The position numbers and the translations under genes are program-made. Below are positions 54,750 through 63,451 of a stretch of 64,000 bases of DNA, one piece after another. The stretch comes from Nostoc flagelliforme FACHB-838 (lineage in GTDB: Bacteria > Cyanobacteriota > Cyanobacteriia > Cyanobacteriales > Nostocaceae), in NCBI RefSeq assembly GCF_014698065.1, contig NZ_JACJSI010000027.1, forward strand, positions 1 through 64,000, written 5' to 3'. How positions within the stretch are numbered: the first letter of the stretch is position 1; the number at the start of each line of letters is the position of its first letter. The notes below the pieces were generated by a model. That model did no database searches and had not been told where the DNA came from. It saw nothing but the letters and a program-made list of their open reading frames with translations.

Positions 54750-55373
54750 TCACCACTCTTTGCTGTTAGTTTTTTAGTTTTAAAGGGTGGTGAGTGAGTG
54801 ATTATTCACTTACCATCCTCAAAACTGCATTTTAAAACAAAATAGATAATTTAATTATTAGCTATCTATATTGAAAATCAAGCCTTGTACCAAAAATATT
54901 AAATTATTAAAGTATTAAATCATCTCGCTTTAGACTGATTTATCATATTGCAACTAATCCTACCAAAGATAGAAGTATCAAAGCTTTAATTGCTAAATGC
55001 GAATTGATTAAGTAAGTCGGCAAAATAAAAGCAACCTATATCAAGAAAAGTCAACAAGGCTCAAACCCTTTTTCCCCCTGCTCCCTGCCTCCTGCCTTAT
55101 CCCAACGATAATTATTTACGCCGACCTACTTATGCGTCTCTGGCTATGAAATATTAGCCATTTTTATTTATAGTCATTACTTCCTAGTAATTTGGCTTAT
55201 TTTACTTATTAGAGAAGTACTTTGTTTTTATCTTCACTTTGGTAGTAAAATGACGATGTTAAGTTTTATGTTTCATGATTAAAGACATAAAACCTCAAAA
55301 ATAAAAGCTGTTAATTTCCTAAGCTTCTGCAATAGCTTAAAACTGGAAACCGGTAAAGAGAGGATTTGACACG
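54750..55373. other. Intergenic region between panC/cmk and sodB
   Basis: 624 bases. A long-arm inverted repeat TCACCAC...GTGGTGA (about 54751-54796) may terminate panC/cmk. The element at 55011-55132 is entered separately. The remaining AT-rich sequence to 55373 should hold the sodB promoter; an AGAGAGGATT ribosome-site region precedes the sodB ATG. No ORF. Confidence 0.5.
55011..55132. mobile_element. MITE-like inverted repeat element
   Basis: AAGTCGGCAAAATAA near the left end and TTATTTACGCCGACCTACTT near the right end are imperfect inverted copies, spanning about 122 bp around a pyrimidine-rich core. Non-coding; lies in the sodB upstream region. Confidence 0.6.
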
Positions 55374-55976
55374 ATGGCATTTGTACAAGACCCACTACCT
55401 TTCGATATTAATGCTCTAGAGCCACATGGCATGAAAGCTGAAACTTTTGAGTATCACTATGGTAAGCATCACAAAGCTTATGTAGACAACCTCAACAAGC
55501 TCACTGAAGGTACAGAACTTGCGAATAAGTCTCTGGAAGAGGTGATCAAAACTTCCTTCAACGACTCCTCTAAAGCGGGAATCTTCAACAACGCTGCCCA
55601 AGTTTGGAACCACACCTTCTTTTGGAATTCCTTGAAACCAGCAGGTGGCGGCGCACCCACTGGTGATCTCGCAACCAGAATTGATAAAGATTTTGGTAGC
55701 TTCGACAAATTCAAGGAAGAATTCTCGAACGCGGCCGCAACTCAATTCGGCAGTGGCTGGTCTTGGTTGATTGATGATGGTGGTACGCTGAAGGTGATCA
55801 AAACACCAAATGCAGAAAACCCTCTAGCTCATGGTAAGAAAGCACTCCTAACCTTGGATGTTTGGGAACATGCCTACTACATTGACTATAGAAACGCCCG
55901 TCCAGCATTCATCAAGAATTTTCTAGAAAACTTGGTAAACTGGGACTTTGCTGCTGAAAACTTGGCTAAAGCTTAA
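55374..55976 (+). CDS. sodB: Superoxide dismutase [Fe]
   Basis: 200 residues, cytosolic enzyme that dismutates superoxide. Metal ligands: histidine in EYHYGKHHKAYVDNLNKL (about 27), histidine in QVWNHTFFWNSLKP (about 79), and aspartate and histidine in LDVWEHAYYIDYRNARPAFI (about 161 and 165). The start FVQDPLPFDINALEPHGM is that of cyanobacterial FeSOD. Fe rather than Mn is inferred from overall similarity, lack of signal peptide and the AAATQFGSGWSWL segment. Confidence 0.95.
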   Translation: MAFVQDPLPFDINALEPHGMKAETFEYHYGKHHKAYVDNLNKLTEGTELANKSLEEVIKTSFNDSSKAGIFNNAAQVWNHTFFWNSLKPAGGGAPTGDLATRIDKDFGSFDKFKEEFSNAAATQFGSGWSWLIDDGGTLKVIKTPNAENPLAHGKKALLTLDVWEHAYYIDYRNARPAFIKNFLENLVNWDFAAENLAKA

Positions 55977-56369
55977 TCAATTGACGCAATGTGCAACTTA
56001 ATATTCTGACACTGCCATTTCTCTTTCCTTGTACGGGAGAGGATTTGAATTCTCTTTATTCCCTAATAGGAAAAGGGACTGGGGAGTTAGGTTTGTGTAA
56101 AAGTTGCACACAGCGTTAATTGGCAGTTTTGAACTGATTATAAGAAGCTTTTTCCTAGATTTGTGAAATAGAAGGAGGCAGTTTTGACTAAGATCAAAAG
56201 AATGCCATTCTGATAAAGGCTTCAACCTTGATTAATTGCAAGTCACCAAATCTGAGATTTGGCAGGGTAAGTTCAACTCTTGCTTGTTTGAATGGCAGTA
56301 GTTCTTGCTAAGGGCAGGATTTCTCCTCTTTCCTGTATCTTAAAAGTAATAAGATTAAAATCAAAATAT
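55977..56369. other. Intergenic region after sodB
   Basis: About 390 bases with loose repeats of TTCTCTTT and a GGGAGAGGATT stretch near 56035. A minus-strand 75-codon frame (55998-56225) has no motif or ribosome site and is not called. No convincing terminator. Confidence 0.45.
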
Positions 56370-56576
56370 ATGGATAGTACAGAACTAGCTCAATATATCG
56401 AAGCGACGAATAGCATCACTAAACCTTGGGTATTGGTACAACTACGCCTCCAAAAATTGCAAGAGCGTCGAGCTACCCTTACAAACGATGTTTATATTAA
56501 AGAATTAGAAGATATTTACCAAGACTTAATGAATTTGGGGGAATGGTGGCGTGGTATTGAAGATGAGGTATTTTAA
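56370..56576 (+). CDS. Small hypothetical protein, 68 aa
   Basis: From ATG 56370 a 68-residue helical, charged protein (MDSTELAQYIEATNSITKPW, VLVQLRLQKLQERRATLTND, IYQDLMNLGEWWRGIEDEVF). The frame is open to ATG 56292, but the extra residues look unlike coding sequence, so I prefer the shorter form. No family recognised. The regular heptad spacing hints at an adaptor or oligomer. A 17-bp perfect palindrome starts just after the stop and may terminate the transcript. Confidence 0.6.
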   Translation: MDSTELAQYIEATNSITKPWVLVQLRLQKLQERRATLTNDVYIKELEDIYQDLMNLGEWWRGIEDEVF

Positions 56577-56577
56577 A

Positions 56578-56623
56578 GTGAGGAGTTAGGAGTTATGAGT
56601 TTTCTTAACTCCTAACTCCTCAC
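56578..56623. repeat. 17-bp perfect inverted heptamer repeat
   Basis: GTGAGGAGTTAGGAGTT (56578-56594) and AACTCCTAACTCCTCAC (56607-56623), exact reverse complements, 12-base loop, followed by TTTTAAC. It shares words with 13712-13755 inside the aminopeptidase gene. Confidence 0.9.
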
Positions 56624-56645
56624 TTTTAACTTAAAACGCAACCTG

Positions 56646-57782
56646 ATGTCTCAAGCTCTCGATCAAGTCGATTATGATACTCTCGATGCCGCAAAACGAC
56701 GCTTCATCGAAGCTGCAAAACGCACACTTGGCTTTGCAAGCGCTTATGGCATTGTGCCCGCGTCGGGTCTTGGAGCCAGCGCTAACGCTTTCAGCTTCAA
56801 CCTCGCCCCCTTTGTAGAGGCGGGGGCTAGAGAACTTTCTATGACGCTTGTACCCGAAGGACTGGGCACCGCAGACGATACCCGGCCTGATGACCTCTGT
56901 GAAGAAGAGCTTCGACGATTCTGGTGGAACATTGGTATCAAGATCATTTCGTGTCTTACGAATGATGCCGCAACTTCCGGTATGCAGACTATACTTCTTG
57001 GTCTTTATCTGCCGTCGAGTACTCCTGAAACAATTTTTACTCCCGCTTTCCTTGATGGGTTTCTGGATGGAGTCGTTGAGGGGTGTAAACGAGTCGGGTG
57101 TGTTTATCTCTCAGGGGAAACTCCTCAACTAAAAACTAAGATGATTCCCGGTCGGCTCGACATCGCAGGCTCGGTTTTTGGGGTAATGCCGACTGGTGTC
57201 GCTCCTATTGATAGCTCACGTCTGAATGCCGGAAATACTATTGTTCTCATTGAGAGTTCGGGGCCTCATGAGAACGGCTTTACCCCACTGCGAAAGCTCG
57301 CTGAGTCCCTTCCTGATGGGTATAGAACAAAACTTGCAAGTGGGCAGGAGTTTTGGGAAGCGATGAATGTTGCATCATATCTCTACACGCCGCTTGTTCA
57401 GGCGGTACTTGGCGAAGGTATTCGTCCAACTGCGATGGAGAATATCACTGGTCATGGCTGGCAAAAGCTGATGCGGTCAGTGAAACCGCTCCGGTATGTC
57501 ATCGAAACGATGCTTCCAGTACCGGAAATATTTACGTTTGTTGAGGGTCATCTTGAGGGCGGGGCCGAGACGATGCTTTCTGTGTTCAATTACGGTGCAG
57601 GATTTGCATTCTATACAGAGTCGGAGCAGGATGCAGAGAAAATTGTCAGACTTGCAAGAGAACATAAGCTTACGGCTGTGATTGCCGGAAGAGTTGAAGC
57701 ATCCCTGACCCGCGAGGTGGTAATAGAACCCCTTGGAGTCACCCTGAAGGGAGATTCTTTTGGGATTGCGCGAGGCGTATAA
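56646..57782 (+). CDS. AIR synthase (PurM)-related protein
   Basis: A 378-residue member of the PurM/SelD/HypE superfamily, ATP-dependent enzymes acting on amide or acyl substrates. Landmarks: IISCLTNDAATSGMQTILLG (the N-D region), VGCVYLSGETPQL (where PurM has GGETAEM), RLDIAGSVFGVMP, SSGPHENGFTPLRKL (PurM: G-x-HSNG), NITGHGWQKLMR (where PurM has TGGG) and FNYGAGFAFYT. The changes at SGETP and GHGW mean it is not the purine enzyme; the substrate is unknown. Three 60-base rows counted by hand give 50-60% GC, against 37% for a row of sodB, and codon use differs, which suggests transfer. No ribosome site of note before the ATG. Confidence 0.75.
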   Translation: MSQALDQVDYDTLDAAKRRFIEAAKRTLGFASAYGIVPASGLGASANAFSFNLAPFVEAGARELSMTLVPEGLGTADDTRPDDLCEEELRRFWWNIGIKIISCLTNDAATSGMQTILLGLYLPSSTPETIFTPAFLDGFLDGVVEGCKRVGCVYLSGETPQLKTKMIPGRLDIAGSVFGVMPTGVAPIDSSRLNAGNTIVLIESSGPHENGFTPLRKLAESLPDGYRTKLASGQEFWEAMNVASYLYTPLVQAVLGEGIRPTAMENITGHGWQKLMRSVKPLRYVIETMLPVPEIFTFVEGHLEGGAETMLSVFNYGAGFAFYTESEQDAEKIVRLAREHKLTAVIAGRVEASLTREVVIEPLGVTLKGDSFGIARGV

Positions 57783-58256
57783 TTAGCCGTAAGCGTAGGC
57801 ATAGCCCGTCGTAGACATCGCCAGTTTTTTTGGAGCTATTATAGACCCAGAAGATTTTCTTATTGATGTGATTGCTAAAGTTGTTATTACTTAGATAAAA
57901 GCTATAACTACTGAGATAAAGAATAAGTTTTACACACAATATAGAGTTGCATTTCCGGCTTATTAGAGATTATCGCTCTACTAAGCCTTTATTATGTAAG
58001 TCATTTGCCATAGATGCTATAAGTGTATTTATGAAAATTTGGATGCAATATTTGTTACCACTTAAATTTAAAGTAGTCTGAAATACCCATGACCACTGAG
58101 ATTAAGATTTGCTAACGTAGTCTTAACATATTGAAAAATTTGCTGAGAAAGCTGAGAAAGTAGCAATCAATACTAATTATTAGTGCTGAATCTTTCTTAT
58201 CTGTAGATGTGGCGTTTTAGTGTGTTGAGAATATATATTTTTGTTCAGAGGGAGTT
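57783..58256. other. Intergenic region after PurM-like gene
   Basis: 474 bases. Near 57785-57825 a common Nostoc repeat (GGCATAGCCCGTCGTAGACA type) occurs. The remainder is AT-rich and empty until the GGGAG ribosome site before 58257. No gene or RNA seen. Confidence 0.5.
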
Positions 58257-58943
58257 ATGGCTGTAAATTTGGCCCGTACTACTGCTTCGGCAGAACTTTT
58301 GAAGCAAGTATTCAAAAACATTGATGCACATAGTTGTCCAAGGTTATTCAACTTTCATATGCACACCGTCTTCTCAGATGGGAGGTTGCAGCCTAGTGCA
58401 TTGATGGAGCAGGCGATGGCTATTGGTCTAAAAGGGCTAGCGATCACCGACCATCATGGTATTATCGGCTATCAAGCGGCCCTTGCTTGGTTGGAAGATT
58501 GGAAGTGGAGTAATCCTGGTGCAAGCACTCCTCACCTATGGAGTGGCGTGGAAATCAATGCTAACCTTTTGAATATAGAAGTTCACATTTTGGCTTACGC
58601 TTTTACACCAGACCACCCTAGCATCAAGCCTTATCTCCACAGAAGGCCGACTACAGGGCAAGAATATCAGGCAAGTAACGTGATTGCTGCTATTCATGAA
58701 GCTGGGGGATTGGCCGTTTTGGCTCATCCGGCTCGTTACAAGCGATCGCTTTTTGACTTAATTCCAGCTGCGTCCCAAAAGGGTATTGATGGTGTGGAAA
58801 CTTTTTATGCCTACAACAACCCTAACCCCTGGAAACCCAGCGTAGTGGAATCAGAACAAGTACAAAAGTTGGCTGATGAATACTTTCTTTTCAATACTTG
58901 TGGTACTGATACTCACGGTTTGAGCCTGCTACAACGCTTGTAA
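58257..58943 (+). CDS. PHP-domain metal-dependent phosphoesterase
   Basis: 228 residues with the polymerase-and-histidinol-phosphatase fold. Metal-binding motifs in order: NFHMHTVFSDG, AITDHHGIIGY, SGVEINANL, VLAHPARY, and CGTDTHG near the end. These are the usual His/Asp/Glu ligands of a trinuclear site. Substrate unknown; relatives hydrolyse nucleotides or histidinol phosphate. Good GGGAG ribosome site before ATG 58257. It converges on arsH with a hairpin between. Confidence 0.88.
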   Translation: MAVNLARTTASAELLKQVFKNIDAHSCPRLFNFHMHTVFSDGRLQPSALMEQAMAIGLKGLAITDHHGIIGYQAALAWLEDWKWSNPGASTPHLWSGVEINANLLNIEVHILAYAFTPDHPSIKPYLHRRPTTGQEYQASNVIAAIHEAGGLAVLAHPARYKRSLFDLIPAASQKGIDGVETFYAYNNPNPWKPSVVESEQVQKLADEYFLFNTCGTDTHGLSLLQRL

Positions 58944-58965
58944 AAATGAATCAATTTTTTGAACT

Positions 58966-58995
58966 CTCCTGGTTAAATCTGCCAGGAGGTTATTC
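58966..58995 (+). terminator. Hairpin terminator between PHP gene and arsH
   Basis: CTCCTGG (58966-58972), nine-base loop, CCAGGAG (58982-58988), then GTTATTCTATT. It could serve both converging transcripts. Confidence 0.65.
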
Positions 58996-59026
58996 TATTC
59001 TGGATTTTCGCTAATCAAGCCTGATA

Positions 59027-59716
59027 TCAACCCACATTCGGCAGGTTGGTTTGAACCATATTAGAGTTAACTTCAAGAGCTTGAGAAGCTATTTTGATTG
59101 TCTCTTTAGTAGCTTTTTCTTTACGTTCACTGTAGCGGTCTGTGAGATAATCAACTTTGTCACGCAATAGCAAGGTAAATTTGTAAAGTTCTTCCATGAC
59201 ATCGACAACGCGATCGCGGTAGGGCGAATCTTTCATAGTCCCGTCTTCGTTAAACTCCTCGTATGCTTTAGCTACTGAAGATTGATTGGGGATAGTGAAC
59301 ATCCGCATCCAGCGTCCAAGAATTCTTAATGTGTTGACAGCGTTGAAAGACTGAGATCCGCCGCTTACTTGCATGACAGCTAAAGTTCTCCCTTGAGTCG
59401 GGCGAACGGCTCCAATACTGAGCGGAATCCAATCAATTTGGTTTTTCATAATGCCAGAAATCTGACCGTGCAGTTCTGGGCTAGACCAAACCTGCCCTTC
59501 TGACCACAAGCTTAATTGGCGCAACTCCTGCACCTTTGGGTGGCTATCAGGTACGCTGCCGTAAATCGGCAGCTCACGGGGATCGAAAAACTTTACCTCT
59601 GCGCCAAATTCTTCAATGATGCGTGCTGCTTCCTCTGCCAAGAGGCGGCTATAAGAACGCTCACGCAGAGAGCCATATAAAAACAAAATTCTGGGGGGAT
59701 GGTCAAATGTCGTCAT
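59027..59716 (-). CDS. arsH: Arsenical resistance protein ArsH (NADPH-FMN reductase)
   Basis: 229 residues, flavodoxin-like FMN enzyme that oxidises organoarsenicals or reduces quinones and metals in related species. Signature: [80 protein letters not shown] and [20 protein letters not shown]. It is the last gene of the arsenic operon; its ATG overlaps the phosphatase stop as ATGA, so translation is coupled. Confidence 0.94.
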   Translation of the reverse strand: MTTFDHPPRILFLYGSLRERSYSRLLAEEAARIIEEFGAEVKFFDPRELPIYGSVPDSHPKVQELRQLSLWSEGQVWSSPELHGQISGIMKNQIDWIPLSIGAVRPTQGRTLAVMQVSGGSQSFNAVNTLRILGRWMRMFTIPNQSSVAKAYEEFNEDGTMKDSPYRDRVVDVMEELYKFTLLLRDKVDYLTDRYSERKEKATKETIKIASQALEVNSNMVQTNLPNVG

Positions 59717-60183
59717 GATAATTTCTTATTCTCCTCCAACTCTCGCAAAAAGGTACTTTGGGCTTCTCGCAATTCAACATCAGGATTTGCGTGTTGGATT
59801 TTCTGTATTGCGTCGTTATAAGAAGAGCCAGTGTAAATTAGGTAAGAAGCCAGTATCGTTCCCGTTCGTCGCCTCCCACTGGTGCAATGAACTGCAACAG
59901 CGTTGCCAATGCCTTTTTGAATGTCAATAAAGTTTTGTAATTCCTGAAGCTGCTCTAGGCTGGGTGCAGTGCCACCTTTGATTGGCAACCAGAGATGAGG
60001 AATGTTTGCTTTTTGATACAAATCTAGGTTAGAGGGGTCATCCATAACGGAGGCGATCGCACCTACACCATTAGCCTGTAACTCTGTTAACTCTTCAGCC
60101 ATTGGCTTACGAACACCTGCCAGTTTCCCTGGAATCACCCACCACAGGTTTTGTGAAATTGGTTGAATTGTTTCTTGCTCCAT
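59713..60183 (-). CDS. Dual-specificity/tyrosine-phosphatase-like protein of the arsenic operon
   Basis: 156 residues, cysteine phosphatase fold. The P-loop is [18 protein letters not shown] (HCxxGxxR with cysteine about residue 99). The aspartate loop region is [20 protein letters not shown]. It may act as a protein phosphatase or as a second arsenate-reducing enzyme, since CX5R enzymes can do both; the context favours an arsenic role, but this is inference. It lies 50 bases after arsC and overlaps arsH by four bases (ATGA). Confidence 0.82.
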   Translation of the reverse strand: MEQETIQPISQNLWWVIPGKLAGVRKPMAEELTELQANGVGAIASVMDDPSNLDLYQKANIPHLWLPIKGGTAPSLEQLQELQNFIDIQKGIGNAVAVHCTSGRRRTGTILASYLIYTGSSYNDAIQKIQHANPDVELREAQSTFLRELEENKKLS

Positions 60184-60233
60184 TGGTTCGAGCCTTAGTT
60201 TAATCTCAGTACTATAATTTGACGTTGCAATCT

Positions 60234-60647
60234 TTATGGAGCAGGTGTAAATTCTTTATTCACCGACTCAATCAATTGAGTTACCCGTTCTTTAACCTCA
60301 TCGCGGACTCTAGGAAAAATTTCTGGTTGTTCTGCTGGATCGTCTAACTGCCAGTCTTCAAATACTTCTCGCACAACCCACTCTGGCGGCAAATTCACGC
60401 CACAGCCACACAAAGAAATCACTACATCAAAGTCTTGCGCTTGGAAATCACTTAGGGGTTTGGAGCATTGATTGGTAATATTGATACCAATTTCTTTCAT
60501 GGTTGCGATCGCTTCTGGTCTAACCTGGCTTGCTTCTAAACCAGAGCTAATCACTTCAATTTTTCCCTTACCAAGGGTTTTGGCAAAGCCTTCTGCCATT
60601 TGAGAACGCGCAGAATTCTTTTTGCAAACAAACATCACTCGTTTCAT
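60234..60647 (-). CDS. arsC: Arsenate reductase, Synechocystis-type ArsC
   Basis: 137 residues of the low-molecular-weight phosphatase fold. The catalytic P-loop is VCKKNSARSQMAEGFA (C8, R14), and the two further redox cysteines are C80 and C82 in ISLCGCGVNLPPE. The C8/C80/C82 set is that reported for Synechocystis ArsC, which uses glutathione and glutaredoxin. It reduces arsenate to arsenite for export by the Acr3 protein encoded upstream. Spacing to acr3 is 173 bases on the same strand. Confidence 0.93.
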   Translation of the reverse strand: MKRVMFVCKKNSARSQMAEGFAKTLGKGKIEVISSGLEASQVRPEAIATMKEIGINITNQCSKPLSDFQAQDFDVVISLCGCGVNLPPEWVVREVFEDWQLDDPAEQPEIFPRVRDEVKERVTQLIESVNKEFTPAP

Positions 60648-60820
60648 GGTTCAATTCCCCTAATAATGTCGTTAAATTTATAAGCTGCGAGATTCGGGTG
60701 TTACGAAAAATTTGTAATTCGCGATCGCATTTTTGCCGTACTGTGCTTAGTAGAAGCAGTTCTATCAATGAAAATTAGGTATTACTTTGATTACGCAATC
60801 TTTAGAGTCAAAGATTGTGG

Positions 60821-61972
60821 TCATTTTAAGACACCAAAACAGCGCGGATCTTGCAATGTAGCTTTTTCCGGTTCCCGTGGAAACCAAGCTGCTGTGCGTT
60901 TACAAAGCTCAACCAGCATCAACATCACTGGCACTTCAATTAAAACCCCTACCACTGTAGCCAGTGCTGCACCTGAATTTAAGCCAAATAGCATCACAGC
61001 AGTCGCAATAGCAACTTCAAAATGATTACTTGCTCCAATTAATGCTGCGGGTGCGGCATCTTCGTAGGATAAATTCATCTTCAATGCTGCTACATAACTA
61101 ATCAAGAAAATGAAATTAGTTTGGATAAATAGTGGTACGGCAATTAATAAGATATGCAAGGGATTTTTAACAATTAATTCGCCCTTGAATGCAAATAGTA
61201 GTACCAAAGTTAGCAATAGAGCAGTAATTGAAACTGGAGTCAAATACTTTAAGAATCGTCTTTCAAACCACTCTGTACCTTTGTATTTAAAAATCCAGTA
61301 ACGGCTGTACATTCCCGCCACTAAGGGAAACCCAACATAAATTACTACTGACAAAACAATAGTTTGCCAAGGCACGGTTAAATCATTCGCCGCTAATAAC
61401 CATCTACCCAATGGTGCGTATAAGAACAGCATCGCCAGAGAATTTACTGCGACCATTATTAAGGTATGTCCCTGGTTGCCATAGGAAAGATATCCCCACA
61501 ACAGTACCATTGCTGTACAAGGAGCAATTCCTAGTAAGATAGTACCAGCAATATAAGAATTTGCCAGTGCTACTTCGCTACCGCCAATGATCTCAGTTCC
61601 AGTAATCAAAGGACGAAATAACCATCCTAAGAAAAATTGAGCAAATATTACCATCGTGAATGGTTTAATCAACCAGTTCACTACCAAGGTGAGAACAACG
61701 GGTTTTGGGGCGCGGATAGCATTTGCTGCTTGTGTGAAATCAATCTTCACCATGATTGGATACATCATGAAAAACAAACATACCGCGATGGGAATAGACA
61801 CTTGATACACACTCATTGCATCAAGACCTACCGCTATCCCTGGAAACAATCTACCTAGTGCAATTCCGACAAAGATACACAAAAATACCCAAACGGTGAG
61901 ATATTTCTCAAAAAAACTTAGATTGCTTCCTGCTTGTATCCGGGCTGTACTACCTTGTGAATTCTGACTCAT
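60821..61972 (-). CDS. acr3: ACR3-family arsenite efflux transporter
   Basis: 383 residues with ten membrane helices. Landmarks are [71 protein letters not shown] (with the conserved cysteine needed for transport), [14 protein letters not shown] and [20 protein letters not shown]. It exports arsenite across the plasma membrane. Often called arsB in cyanobacteria, though it is of the Acr3 family. It lies between the pstS-like remnant and arsC in the operon. Confidence 0.95.
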   Translation of the reverse strand: MSQNSQGSTARIQAGSNLSFFEKYLTVWVFLCIFVGIALGRLFPGIAVGLDAMSVYQVSIPIAVCLFFMMYPIMVKIDFTQAANAIRAPKPVVLTLVVNWLIKPFTMVIFAQFFLGWLFRPLITGTEIIGGSEVALANSYIAGTILLGIAPCTAMVLLWGYLSYGNQGHTLIMVAVNSLAMLFLYAPLGRWLLAANDLTVPWQTIVLSVVIYVGFPLVAGMYSRYWIFKYKGTEWFERRFLKYLTPVSITALLLTLVLLFAFKGELIVKNPLHILLIAVPLFIQTNFIFLISYVAALKMNLSYEDAAPAALIGASNHFEVAIATAVMLFGLNSGAALATVVGVLIEVPVMLMLVELCKRTAAWFPREPEKATLQDPRCFGVLK

Positions 61973-62001
61973 TGGAATAAACCTAAAAATAAAAGAAATC
62001 G

Positions 62002-62605
62002 CTAAAACTTGCCTTCTTTCCGTAATAACTCACCAATTGTCAAGTTCATCTCTGCTTTGCCTTCAAATACTGTTCCCACTTTGCCTTGATGCAAGTGAAC
62101 GTAATTGAGGTGTTTGCTTTCATTTGGTAAAGGTATATAGCCCACAGCATTTGCTATTGTTGGTGCTTTATCAATGTAAAATTCGACAAATTTGTTTACT
62201 AATCCCTTGTTTTGGTTATCCCGAAAATTAACGTAGATAACAAGCTTCCATCTCTGCCTTCATAATCGGTCGGGAAGCGTTGCTAATATCTGTTTCTCCA
62301 GCACAGAATTTTTCAAATCCGTCAGTAGTACCAGAAATGTTAACTGCAACCTGCACCCGATTTTTTGGCTCAACTTGATAATCTTTAGCGTAGGCGTAGA
62401 CCGCCGCAGGCATCGCCTCTGTAATGGGATAGACCGTGCTGGAACCATCAATTTTAATTGTTGCTATTGCATTACCAGAATCTCTTACCTGAGTTACAGA
62501 AGGTGACTGCTGAGTTTGAGTAGATGTGTTGGATGCTGCTGTACAACTGGTCGTTAAAGCCAACATTCCGAGTGCAAGAGCCAATTCCTTTGTTGTTGTG
62601 TTCAT
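62002..62605 (-). pseudogene. Decayed pstS-like phosphate-binding lipoprotein gene
   Basis: Two pieces of one gene in different frames. From ATG 62605 the N-terminus has a lipoprotein signal ([14 protein letters not shown]), then [20 protein letters not shown] and [20 protein letters not shown], typical of PstS/SphX, and ends at an early stop, 62228. Just before the stop, at an AAGCTT near 62242-62247, the other frame picks up a PstS C-terminus ([40 protein letters not shown]) ending at 62002. The middle of the protein is missing, perhaps 150 residues, so an internal deletion with frameshift occurred. An intact relative would bind phosphate for ABC import; related genes sit beside ars genes in other cyanobacteria, as I remember it. 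Confidence 0.82.
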
Positions 62606-62614
62606 TGACCCCAC

Positions 62615-62844
62615 CCCTGTGAGTTATATCAAGAGTATATCTCTATCATTTCAAAAAAAATTGATTTGTCAATCCGTATATAACTAGAAGTAAAAAAAAC
62701 ATTACAAAAAAAATTGATGGATTTTTAGGCGTTGCATAGTTGCAGGATGATTTAGGAACTTCCAAAATTCTCCCCCTGCTTCCTGTGCATCCCCTGCCTC
62801 CCCTGCTTCTCTCAATTCATCCCACCGTTCTGCAACGCCAATTT
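62615..62844. other. Promoter region of the arsenic operon
   Basis: 230 bases between arsR and the pstS remnant, AT-rich from 62625 to 62725, with the repeated candidate operator at 62651-62718. A CCTGCTTCCTG-type pyrimidine stretch follows near 62774. No ORF. Confidence 0.5.
62651..62718. promoter_or_regulatory. Candidate ArsR operator pair
   Basis: CAAAAAAAATTGAT occurs twice as a 14-base direct repeat (62652-62665 and 62705-62718). The first copy forms TCAA-N6-TTGA (62651-62664), an inverted-repeat spacing of the sort ArsR/SmtB dimers bind. Placed just upstream of the pstS-acr3-arsC-arsH transcript and beside arsR, so control by arsenite is likely. Confidence 0.5.
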
Positions 62845-63171
62845 TTAAGTTTCGCAGGGAGGACGAATAGGCAATATTGGGCTAAAGCGGCGGAATTCTG
62901 CTAAATACTGTTCTAAGGCAACAAATTGCGGCAGATTGAGGCTGTAGTAAATCCAGCGTCCTTCTTGACGAGCGCGAACTAAGCCAGCTTCTTTCAAGGT
63001 TTTGAGGTGAAAAGACAGTTTAGACTGAGTGGTTCCCAGGTGGTCGCATAAGTCACACACGCATAATTCCTGAGAACGCAGAAGTTCTAATACCTTAATC
63101 CGTAGGGGGTCAGACAGGGCATGAAAGCCAGCAGCGATCGTATCAGCAGTGAAGGTGCTATTAGAAGCCAT
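62845..63171 (-). CDS. arsR: ArsR-family arsenite-responsive repressor
   Basis: 108 residues from ATG 63171. Winged helix-turn-helix: HALSDPLRIKVLELLRSQEL, CVCDLCDHLGTTQSKLSFHL, KTLKEAGLVRARQEGRWIYY. The ELCVCDLC motif gives the three cysteines that bind As(III) in ArsR of the E. coli type, so arsenite should release it from DNA. The frame is open further upstream (to 63357), but the extra residues are unlike the family and the short form has the standard start. Encoded upstream of the ars genes on the same strand. Confidence 0.92.
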   Translation of the reverse strand: MASNSTFTADTIAAGFHALSDPLRIKVLELLRSQELCVCDLCDHLGTTQSKLSFHLKTLKEAGLVRARQEGRWIYYSLNLPQFVALEQYLAEFRRFSPILPIRPPCET

Positions 63172-63451
63172 CAACTTTTCTTGAAGTATTTCTTTATGGT
63201 AAAGTCTAAATGATGAGTTAACAATCTCTCTGTTCTTCCTTTTCATTTCTAAGTTTGCAAGATTGTACAACGATCTTAGATGATAGTTCTCTTGCTTGCC
63301 CTTGAGGATTCTTAGAATGAAGCTAAAGCAATGAAAAACGATTCCGGTTTCTTGCAAGCGTCTGGATTTTTATTCGCTTGAACTAGGGCAGAGTAAAAAC
63401 TCCGTCTCAGTTTTTCCCCCAGAAAAGCGCCCCTTGCCTCTTTTGACAGGT
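63172..63451. other. Intergenic region between arsR and cobI
   Basis: 280 bases containing the arsR promoter region on the minus strand and the downstream end of cobI. No repeat or convincing hairpin; nothing else seen. Confidence 0.45.

Noticed and set aside
55998-56225. A 75-codon minus-strand ORF after sodB
   Set aside because: Low-complexity, repeat-like DNA without ribosome site or recognisable protein features.
63172-63357. Sixty-two extra N-terminal codons on the arsR frame
   Set aside because: ArsR proteins are about 100-120 residues and start just before the first helix; the extension is unlike the family.
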